Source of the DNA: CATQHS01 sp965203375
GTDB taxonomy: Bacteria; Actinomycetota; Acidimicrobiia; Acidimicrobiales; Aldehydirespiratoraceae
DNA: 64,000 nt
Direction of reading: 5' to 3'
Assembly (NCBI GenBank): GCA_965203375.1
Contig: OZ241886.1
Coordinates: 310,001 to 374,000, forward strand
This document shows positions 31,746-38,510 of the stretch, in pieces (position 1 is the first letter of the stretch; each line of letters starts with the position of its first letter). The position numbers and the translations under genes were made by a program. The notes under the pieces are model-generated. The model ran no database searches. It was not told the origin of the DNA and was given only the letters and a program-made list of their open reading frames with translations.

Positions 31746-32695
31746 GCCCCGGGCTCTTTCACCAGGAGCCGGTGGTCCGGCGGGGGCGCCCCGGTGCGGA
31801 CCTCCACCGCGCCGCCGTCGAAATGGGCCCGGTACCAGTCCACCATCTCGGGGATCACCGCGTCGCCGTACTGCTTGTAGGCCGCGTAGTGGGTGGTGTG
31901 GCGCTGCATGATCAGCTTCTTGGGCGACCGGGCCTTCTCGTAGAGCCGCTCGGCGTGGTCGGTGGGGGTCACCGCGTCGTCGGCCACGCCGATGATCATG
32001 AGCCCGGCCGGCGCCACCTGGTCGACCACGTCGATGGGCTTGTAGGCCATGATCGCCTCGGCGCTGCGCAGCGGCACCGACGACGGGATCCGGTCGTCCA
32101 CGTCGGCCTTCACGTTGGCGGCCCGCCGCTCGGGGGTGGGGACCATGATCTCCTCCCGGGGATGCACCATCTCCCCCCGCCCGGTCAGCACCCGGTTGCG
32201 CCGGTCGGCTTCGAGGCGGTCGAGGAACTCGTACCACTCGTGCTCGCGGCGCATCCGGCGCAGCCAGTCGGTCCCGTCGGCCACCGGCACCTGCGACACC
32301 GCGGCCCGCACCCGCCGGTCGGCCGCGGCCAGCAGCACCGCGTTGCCCCCGCCGGTGCCGCCGCTGCCGAAGACGCCGATGTTGTCGGAGTCCACATCGT
32401 CGCGGGCGCACAGGTAGGTCACGGCGTTGATCAGGTCCTCGAGCTGGAGCTGGGGCGACAGCACCCCCCGGTCGCCGCCGCTGGCCCCGAAGCCCCGGTA
32501 GTCGAAGATCATCACGTGGTAGCCGGCGGCGGTGAGGGCCTCGTGGTAGGGCAGGTACAGCTTGGCGTCCTTAAGCCCGAGCCAGCCCGGACCCTGCACG
32601 ATGGCCGGGGCGGGGCCGGCCGCCTCGTCCGGCGAGCGCAGCAGCCCGCTCATCGGAGCCCCCTCGCTGAAGAAGGCGACCTCGCTCTCGTTCAC
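31742..32695 (-). CDS. Alpha/beta hydrolase, DLH/acetyl-esterase type, atypical nucleophile elbow (317 aa)
   Basis: The alpha/beta-hydrolase fold is clear: MIFDYRGFGASGGDRG, the elbow NIGVFGSGGTGGGNA, MIIGVADDAVTPTDHA with the Asp and HTTHYAAY with the His. The elbow normally reads GxSxG; here the central residue seems to be Gly (GSGGTG), so either a displaced Ser or a non-hydrolytic role is possible. It is the first gene of the minus-strand run with the amidohydrolase, LLM and CoxG-like genes. The leader upstream is rich in CCGAACCGAGAC-type repeats. Confidence 0.78.
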   Translation of the reverse strand: MNESEVAFFSEGAPMSGLLRSPDEAAGPAPAIVQGPGWLGLKDAKLYLPYHEALTAAGYHVMIFDYRGFGASGGDRGVLSPQLQLEDLINAVTYLCARDDVDSDNIGVFGSGGTGGGNAVLLAAADRRVRAAVSQVPVADGTDWLRRMRREHEWYEFLDRLEADRRNRVLTGRGEMVHPREEIMVPTPERRAANVKADVDDRIPSSVPLRSAEAIMAYKPIDVVDQVAPAGLMIIGVADDAVTPTDHAERLYEKARSPKKLIMQRHTTHYAAYKQYGDAVIPEMVDWYRAHFDGGAVEVRTGAPPPDHRLLVKEPGA

Positions 32696-32947
32696 CGCGC
32701 TCTCCTCGTCTCGGTTCGGTCGGGTCTCGGGTTCGGGTCCGTCTCGGCTCGGTCGGGTTGCTCGGTCGGGCCGGCGGCGGTTCGAAACCTCGGGACGGTC
32801 GGCCCGGCCGCCGCCATCCCGGACGGCTCGGTTTGTGCCGACCCGCCGGTCGTCTAATCTATACAGCCATCCGAGGCGGCCTCCCCGTCCGGGCCCCGAC
32901 CCGCCGGCCTCCGCCTGGGCCGATTTCTAAGAGCAAGGGAGCAACAC
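32696..32947. promoter_or_regulatory. Divergent promoter region between the hydrolase and oxidase genes
   Basis: The 252-nt gap separates genes reading away from each other. The half next to the hydrolase is built of CGGTTCGG/CGGTCGGGT-type simple repeats. A TATACA hexamer at 32860-32865 could be the -10 of the plus-strand oxidase operon, with a leader of about 75 nt. AGGGAGC lies 8 nt before its ATG. Confidence 0.35.
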
Positions 32948-33724
32948 ATGGCCGAGTTGATGACACCGCAGGAGTTCAGGGTGGCCTTGGAGGAGGCCTT
33001 CTCGGGCACTATGGCCAAGGACGCCTCGTTCAGCCGGGCCTGGGCCACCGGCAAGCTCCACAAGCACCACTTCGTTCACTGGGCCACCAACCACTACCAC
33101 TACGTGGGGCCTTTCGGGGACTACCTGGGCTTGATGTACGCCAAGACCCCCGACCACGCCCGGGACGCCAAGGACTTCCTGCTCCAGAACATGTACGAGG
33201 AGGAGCTGAGCGACGACCGCCACACCGATCTGCTCATCCGCTTCGCCGAGGCCTGCGGCGGCACCCGGGAGCACGTGCAGGACCGGCGCAACGCCACCCC
33301 GTTCACCAAGGGGCTGCAGGGCTGGATGTACCACGTGTCGGGCACCAAGCACTTCGCCGTGTCCTCCGCCGCGCTGATCGTGGGCCTGGAGTCGCAGGTC
33401 CCGTCCATCTACCGGACCCAGTACCCCACCCTCATCAACAAGTACAAGTTCTCCGAGTGGGAGGCCGAGTTCTTCGACCTGCACATCACCTCCGACGAGA
33501 TCCACGGCGAGCGGGGCTACCAGATCGTGCTGAAGTACGCCGACACCCCCCAGCTCCAGCAGGAGTGCATCGACATCGTGCGGGAGGCGGCCGACATGCG
33601 CTTCGCCTACACCAAGGCCCTCTACGAGGCCTACGTCGAGCCCGACCTGGGCCCGTGGGTCGAGGAGGAGGTGTCGGAGGCGTCGGCGTCGGCGGCCGAG
33701 CCGGAGAAGGTTCTCGTCGGCTGA
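32948..33724 (+). CDS. TenA/PqqC-fold haem-oxygenase-like diiron oxidase (258 aa)
   Basis: This all-helical protein of the haem-oxygenase-like superfamily has likely metal ligands E85 and H92 (EEELSDDRH), E148 (VGLES), and H179, D183 and H186 (DLHITSDEIHGERG). This pattern matches diiron oxidases such as UndA, CADD and SznF-type enzymes rather than thiaminase TenA. A ferredoxin gene follows 102 nt downstream and could donate electrons. Divergence from the amidohydrolase operon suggests a shared pathway. The substrate is unknown. Confidence 0.72.
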   Translation: MAELMTPQEFRVALEEAFSGTMAKDASFSRAWATGKLHKHHFVHWATNHYHYVGPFGDYLGLMYAKTPDHARDAKDFLLQNMYEEELSDDRHTDLLIRFAEACGGTREHVQDRRNATPFTKGLQGWMYHVSGTKHFAVSSAALIVGLESQVPSIYRTQYPTLINKYKFSEWEAEFFDLHITSDEIHGERGYQIVLKYADTPQLQQECIDIVREAADMRFAYTKALYEAYVEPDLGPWVEEEVSEASASAAEPEKVLVG

Positions 33725-33826
33725 CCGGGCCTGCCCTGGCCCGGCCGGCTCAACGGCCCGGCTCCGGCGCTTCGGCGACTCGGCTCGGTACGCGGTTCGA
33801 TTAGCGGCCCGGTTCAACTCCGCCCC

Positions 33827-34189
33827 GTGCCCCGGATCCATTTCAAGACCACCGACCGGTACTACGAGTTCCCCGACGGCGACGAGGTCAACATCCTGCG
33901 GGTGTCGATCCGGGCCGACTGCGGTCTGCCCTGGAAGTGCGCCAGCGGCAACTGCGGCACCGACCGGATGGTGGTGGAGGAGGGGGCCGAGAACCTTGAC
34001 CCGCCCCGCCGCCGGGAGCGGGAGCGGCTGGGCGACCTGCTCGACCAGGGCTACCGGCTGGCCTGCCAGACCTACGCCCGGGGCGACGTGACCGTGGCGT
34101 GGGACCCCGACCAGGTTGGCCTGGACGAGGACTCCAAAGCTGGCCAGCGCCTCAAAGCCAAATGGCTGGGCGCAGCCGACGACGGTTGA
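33827..34189 (+). CDS. [2Fe-2S] ferredoxin-like protein with changed cluster motif (120 aa)
   Basis: The fold and the Cys at 38, 43 and 80 match [2Fe-2S] ferredoxins, but the third Cys of CxxxxCxxC is Asp (CASGNCGTD, D46). Another Cys at 32 could substitute. The protein probably serves as electron donor to the upstream diiron oxidase. The start is GTG at 33827. The 102-nt spacer contains weakly repeated CGGCCCGGCTC/CGGCCCGGTTC motifs but no relay ORF. Confidence 0.72.
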   Translation: MPRIHFKTTDRYYEFPDGDEVNILRVSIRADCGLPWKCASGNCGTDRMVVEEGAENLDPPRRRERERLGDLLDQGYRLACQTYARGDVTVAWDPDQVGLDEDSKAGQRLKAKWLGAADDG

Positions 34190-34250
34190 TGCTTTTCCCA
34201 AGCAAATATGCATATCAGCTATAAAGAAAGTTCCCTCACATCATAGGATT

Positions 34251-34889
34251 TTAGCTAGTTTCTTGCTCCCTTGACTCTCTTCTATCAACCGGAAATGCTA
34301 TATCAAATAGGCTAAGTCCAATCCAGAAAATTCTAAAGGCCATATAGATCAATAGAATGCACACGATCAGTGCATTCAAATCGTTTGGAGCCGCGACAGA
34401 CGTTACAGACGACTCATCTACTTTCCAATCTTCAGGTATTATAGCCCGTAATAGCCATGCAATGAGGGCTAAAGAGCCTATAGGCAGGACTTCTAGAATC
34501 CTTAGTTTGGCCTTTGCCTGTATATTCATAGATTTATAGAATGGCTTTCTAGTAGAGCAAGCTAAGTAAATTAAAATCACACAAGATAACAGTAAGAAAA
34601 GGAAAAAGAGTATGTAAAATAATATAATGAATGGTTCATTAAGTATGGTAATTACAATTGGCTGAGCGGAGGCTAAGCAGATTGAAAGAAGCCACGATGT
34701 GTAATAGGTCCGCTCCAATTTTTTGTATCTTTGTATATAAGCAGGTTTAATTTGCTCATTAGGTTGTTGTCCATAGAGACTAAGAGCTACGATGGCGGAG
34801 CCAACTATAGTACTAATTATAATAAGTGGTGCGGTGCCATCAATTGTATCGGCTGCTGCTTTGAGTAACTGGGGTAGCCAATCTTTCAT
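34251..34889 (-). CDS. Orphan membrane protein with about five transmembrane helices (212 aa)
   Basis: Hydrophobic segments lie near residues 20-40, 65-87, 88-115, 135-155 and 178-198, with a short charged C-terminus (RRESREQE). No family is recognised. The gene is strongly AT-rich compared with both neighbours, which marks it as horizontally acquired. ATG 34889 is chosen because GGAGATG precedes it; a TTG at 34910 would add seven residues. It stands alone between a ferredoxin gene and a Rieske pseudogene. Confidence 0.6.
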   Translation of the reverse strand: MKDWLPQLLKAAADTIDGTAPLIIISTIVGSAIVALSLYGQQPNEQIKPAYIQRYKKLERTYYTSWLLSICLASAQPIVITILNEPFIILFYILFFLFLLLSCVILIYLACSTRKPFYKSMNIQAKAKLRILEVLPIGSLALIAWLLRAIIPEDWKVDESSVTSVAAPNDLNALIVCILLIYMAFRIFWIGLSLFDIAFPVDRRESREQETS

Positions 34890-35001
34890 TTCATCTCCAT
34901 TCGCTCTCAACTAAAATTCCGTCCACATCTTACCATTTGCCGTTAGGCTATACCCTCGTGCGAAGCGCGATGAACGATTTTCGGTCGAAAGGCAAGATCT
35001 G

Positions 35002-35152
35002 ATGTCGGCGTTTTGGGGCTGGGCTGACTTGGCCGCCGAGGACGACCTGGCTCGGGCAGGCAAGATGGTAGTCTACCATGACCGCCACGAGATCCTGCTG
35101 CTGTCGCTACAACCTGGAAGTGGCCGCTGGCCGCGTCATAGTTCTATACTGA
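35002..35152 (+). pseudogene. Broken tandem copy of the Rieske ferredoxin gene
   Basis: The first 33 codons closely match the intact gene 188 nt downstream (WGWADLAAEDDLARAGK...HEILLL). The sequence then jumps directly to the segment encoding RYNLEVA near the C-terminus, in a different frame, and ends in TGA. The internal deletion of roughly 160 nt removes both CxH motifs, so no cluster can form. Upstream sequence (CGGTCGAAAGGCAAGATCTG) also resembles the leader of the intact copy, which shows tandem duplication including the 5' region. Confidence 0.8.
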
Positions 35153-35189
35153 TTCTGTCAAGTGATTCCCGATCGAAGGTTAGAGCCTG

Positions 35190-35522
35190 ATGCCGCCGTT
35201 TCGGGGCTGGGCCGACTTGGCCGCCGAGGACGACCTGGCTCAAGCGGGCAAGCTGGTGGTCCACCACGAGCGCCACGAGATCTTGCTGCTGTGGAACGAC
35301 GGCTCGCCGGTGGCGTTGTCCAACGTCTGCATCCACCGGGGCCGCAAGCTGAATGAGGGAGTGATGCTCGGGACCCGGCTGGTGTGCGCCGGCCACCAGT
35401 GGGCCTACGAGGTCACCACCGGCTACTGCGCCGCCCGCGACCGCTACCAGCCCCGCTACAACCTGGAGGTGGCCGACGGCCGCATCCGAGTCGAGTTCCC
35501 CGCCCGCCGCGGCCCCGACTGA
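35190..35522 (+). CDS. Rieske-type [2Fe-2S] ferredoxin (110 aa)
   Basis: A single Rieske domain with cluster ligands in CIHRGRKL and CAGHQWAYE. The size is that of stand-alone Rieske ferredoxins that feed ring-hydroxylating oxygenases or act as small electron carriers. No oxygenase component is adjacent. An incomplete duplicate lies immediately upstream. Confidence 0.88.
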   Translation: MPPFRGWADLAAEDDLAQAGKLVVHHERHEILLLWNDGSPVALSNVCIHRGRKLNEGVMLGTRLVCAGHQWAYEVTTGYCAARDRYQPRYNLEVADGRIRVEFPARRGPD

Positions 35523-35572
35523 TTCGAGGCCGTCGCTTCCGTCGGATCGAGCCTCCAATGCGTGGCGGTCTG

Positions 35573-36739
35573 CTACTTCGAGCCTGTTCTGAAAGCGTCC
35601 AACTCTGCCTGATGTTCTCTGGCCGCTTCTCTGATCCGGTCGTTGGCGAAGTCAACCAGTCCGTACCCGGCGGCTGAGATGACCCCCTCGTCGATGAGCC
35701 GTCGCCGGTAGTTGTTGACCAGATTGGGGGTGGCCCCTAACCGGGCGGCCACGTCGGCGACCCGGGATGGGCCGTCGTCGGCGGACATAGCCGCTAGGAA
35801 GTCGCGGGACTTGGGGGTGAGCCGATCCCAGATCGGGACCAAGACGTTGGCGGTCATGTCACCGTCCATTCGCTCGATGGCTTCATCCACATCGGCGGTG
35901 TCTATCGCCGTGCTCTGATGCGCCGCCTCCCAGAGATGGAACCCGAACGACTGAATCGCGTATGGGTGCCCGTTGGTGGCCACCGCGGCTCGGCACAACA
36001 AGTCGTCTCTGAGTCTCATGCCACCGTCGTCCAGCGGCACTAAGATCGCCTCTTTGGCCTCCAAGAGGCTCAAATTCAGTATACGGTGACGCTTGCACCG
36101 TTGGAAGAAGGTGAAACCTTTGTGCGGCAAGAGCGTGTGCTCCACATGGGCCAAGCCCGCCCCCAGCAGCGCCACCGGCTTGTCTTGATCTTTGGCCAAC
36201 TGCTGGATGGCCGACGCTATGACGCTCGCGTCCTGAGCCCGCAGGTTGTGGAACTCATCGACGGCGGCCAGCACCCCGGCGCCGCCTTGCTCAGTCACCA
36301 AATTGGCCAGTTCCCCGAGCGCCCGTTGCAGTCGCCTGCTGGATCGTTGCGGCGCGGGCAGGTTGTTCCAAGATGCCGACAGCGGCCCGGCTTGGAGCCC
36401 GGTGACGGCGCGCTTGTCGGCGGGGCGCAAAGTGTCGATTTGATCCAGCGTCACGTCCAGCAGTGCTTGATGCAAGGGCACGTCGGCGTTCGGGACTAAC
36501 GCATCTGCTTTGCAGGCGACCCACCCCGCCGCCTCGGCCTGGTCGCAGGCTTCCAGCAGCAGTGTGGTCTTGCCCGTGCCTCTAGGGCCCAGCAGCAGCG
36601 AGGCGAACCCGGGGTGCCTCGGACCTGTTTGCAACGCCCTCTGGATCTCGCTTAGGGTCCCGCCACGCCCCACCAAGAACGGCGGGCGACTGCCGAACGA
36701 CGGGGTGAAAGGGTTGGCGGCGGTTTCCATAAAGGCCAT
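35573..36739 (-). CDS. P-loop ATPase of the NPFTPxFG type, second copy (388 aa)
   Basis: It is a paralogue of the ATPase at 5.0-6.3 kb: N-terminal NPFTPSFGSRPPFLVGR, Walker A GPRGTGKTT (51-59), Walker B VLAAVDEFH, a sensor-like region and a C-terminal winged-helix region (VADVAARLGATPNLVNNYRRRL). It lacks the Cys/His tail of the first copy. The ATG at 36739 follows a TATACT-containing AT-rich promoter (CCACAATATACTTTTG). Function is unknown; it may be a replication-initiator-like or defence ATPase. Confidence 0.7.
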   Translation of the reverse strand: MAFMETAANPFTPSFGSRPPFLVGRGGTLSEIQRALQTGPRHPGFASLLLGPRGTGKTTLLLEACDQAEAAGWVACKADALVPNADVPLHQALLDVTLDQIDTLRPADKRAVTGLQAGPLSASWNNLPAPQRSSRRLQRALGELANLVTEQGGAGVLAAVDEFHNLRAQDASVIASAIQQLAKDQDKPVALLGAGLAHVEHTLLPHKGFTFFQRCKRHRILNLSLLEAKEAILVPLDDGGMRLRDDLLCRAAVATNGHPYAIQSFGFHLWEAAHQSTAIDTADVDEAIERMDGDMTANVLVPIWDRLTPKSRDFLAAMSADDGPSRVADVAARLGATPNLVNNYRRRLIDEGVISAAGYGLVDFANDRIREAAREHQAELDAFRTGSK

Positions 36740-36838
36740 TCTACCAGGCAAAAGTATATTGTGGTGTATTTGGTATAGTTCGGAATCTGGGGAGTGGAGG
36801 AGCCACGGGCACACCGTATCCGCGTTGGGCGCGGATGG

Positions 36839-37990
36839 TCAATCGGCGCTTGATCGGAGCCTCTGTACGCCGAGTTCGTTTGGGTCGATTGGGCCTCGGC
36901 CCGGTGTCGGCTCGGGCGGAGGGGTTTGCCCGGTCACCAACGCCGCGGTGAGCTGGCCCAGGGCCGGAGCCGTCTTGATGCCGTAGCCGCCTTGGCCGGC
37001 TAGCCAGAAGAAGCCGGGGCAGTCCGGGTCGAACCCGGCCACGGTCACGCCGTCGGGGGCGAAGGTCCGCAGCCCGGCCCAGGTCCGGCGCACCCCCCGC
37101 ACCCGCAGCTCGGTGGCCTCTTCGATCTCGCTCACCCCCCTGGCGATGTCGATTTCCTCGGGGCGGGCGTCGCCGGGCTCGTCGGGGGTCTCGTCGGCGG
37201 GCGAGGCCAGGATCAGCCCGCCGGAGGGCTCGAAGTAGAACCGACTGGCTATGTCCGACACCAGGGGCCAGGCCGCGATGTCGAGCCCCGGCGGGGGCGG
37301 GAACACGAACACCGACCGCCGCAGCGGCTGCAGGCCCAGTGGGGCTGCCCCGGCCAGGGCCGCCACCCGGTCGCACCAGGCCCCGGCCGCGTTCACCACC
37401 ACTTCGCAGTCCCAGCGCCGATCCCCGGCCGCCACCCGCCACCGGCCCCGGCGCTGTTCGATGCCGTCCACCCCGGCGCCGAGGTGCAGGACGGTGCCCC
37501 GTTCCCGGCTTCCCCGCAGGTAGCCCTGCAGAAGAGCGTCCACGTCGATGGTCATGGCGCCGGGCTCGTGCAGGCCCGCGGCTATCCGGTCGGCTCTCAG
37601 CACGCTCACCAACTGGCGGCATCGCCCGGCGTCGAGCCGGGTTGCCTCGACGCCGGATTCGGCCGCGTCCCGCTCCTTGTCGTCGAGCAGCCCTTCATCC
37701 TCGGGGCGGGCTGTCCACAGCACCCCCCGGTCCGACAGCAGCGGCCCGTCGGCGAAGCCGGGCGGGGGCGACGACAGGAAGTCCCGGCCGGCCGACACCA
37801 GAGCCCGCACCGGCCGCGGGCCGAAAGTCTCGGTGAACAGGGCGGCCGATCGTCCGGTGGCATGGACGCCGGGCTGGTCCTCCTGCTCAACGATGGCGAC
37901 GGTGGCGTGCTCGGCCAGATGCCAGGCCGCCGATGCGCCGGCCATGCCCGCGCCGATTATCACCGCGTCAACGGTCTCGGCCCTAGCCAT
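36839..37990 (-). CDS. FAD-dependent D-amino-acid dehydrogenase / glycine-oxidase-like protein (383 aa)
   Basis: This DAO-family flavoprotein has the dinucleotide-binding motif VIIGAGMAGASAAWHLAE at the start, VVNAAGAWCDRVAALAG in the middle and WLAGQGGYGIKTAPALG near the end. It is closest in layout to D-arginine dehydrogenase-like enzymes. It would oxidise an amine or amino acid and pass electrons to oxygen or the respiratory chain. It is divergent from a small cupin gene. Confidence 0.83.
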   Translation of the reverse strand: MARAETVDAVIIGAGMAGASAAWHLAEHATVAIVEQEDQPGVHATGRSAALFTETFGPRPVRALVSAGRDFLSSPPPGFADGPLLSDRGVLWTARPEDEGLLDDKERDAAESGVEATRLDAGRCRQLVSVLRADRIAAGLHEPGAMTIDVDALLQGYLRGSRERGTVLHLGAGVDGIEQRRGRWRVAAGDRRWDCEVVVNAAGAWCDRVAALAGAAPLGLQPLRRSVFVFPPPPGLDIAAWPLVSDIASRFYFEPSGGLILASPADETPDEPGDARPEEIDIARGVSEIEEATELRVRGVRRTWAGLRTFAPDGVTVAGFDPDCPGFFWLAGQGGYGIKTAPALGQLTAALVTGQTPPPEPTPGRGPIDPNELGVQRLRSSAD

Positions 37991-38072
37991 GGCGTCGGCC
38001 GGTGCAGGGGCCGGGGCTGGAGTTGGGGCGGGAGCCGGGTTTCAGGTCGGGGCCGGCGGGTAGCCTGGCCGG

Positions 38073-38504
38073 GTGGGCCCGGCTCTGATCCCGTTCCGAC
38101 TCAGGACTCCTCTGCTGGAGTCGGGCCGGTCGCACGAGTACCTGGCCGAGGCCGACGGTCTGACCGTAGCGGTCAAGTGCTACGCGTCCGGCGGCGAGAA
38201 CGCCCTTCACGCCCATCCTCTCGAAGACCACACGTTCGTGATCTTGCAGGGTGAGGCGACCTATCGCAACGAGACCGGCGAAGAGATGGTCCTCGGCCGC
38301 CACGAGGGGGTGCTGGTCCCGGCCGGCGCGCTGTACTGCTTCGAGAGTTCCGGCGACGAGCCGCTGGTGATGCTGCGGGTGGGGGCGGCCAGCCGGGCTG
38401 ACAGCTACGAGCGGGTCGGCCCCGACGGCGAGCGCATCGAGGCCCGCTCCGCCGCCAACAACTACGAGCCCCCGATTCCCATCCCCGGCGCTTTCTTCGA
38501 CTGA
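38073..38504 (+). CDS. Single-domain cupin protein (143 aa)
   Basis: The cupin metal motifs are GGENALHAHPLEDHTFVILQ and the second block VLVPAGALYCFESSG, in which the final His is replaced by Tyr/Cys context. It may bind a metal or a small ligand. The metalloprotease gene starts 6 nt after the stop, so the two may be cotranscribed. Confidence 0.75.
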   Translation: MGPALIPFRLRTPLLESGRSHEYLAEADGLTVAVKCYASGGENALHAHPLEDHTFVILQGEATYRNETGEEMVLGRHEGVLVPAGALYCFESSGDEPLVMLRVGAASRADSYERVGPDGERIEARSAANNYEPPIPIPGAFFD

Positions 38505-38510
38505 GGCGAG

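Noticed and set aside
33725..33826. Relay mini-ORF between the diiron oxidase and ferredoxin genes
   Set aside because: The frame from the upstream stop runs to a TAG at 33802 and does not reach the next start.
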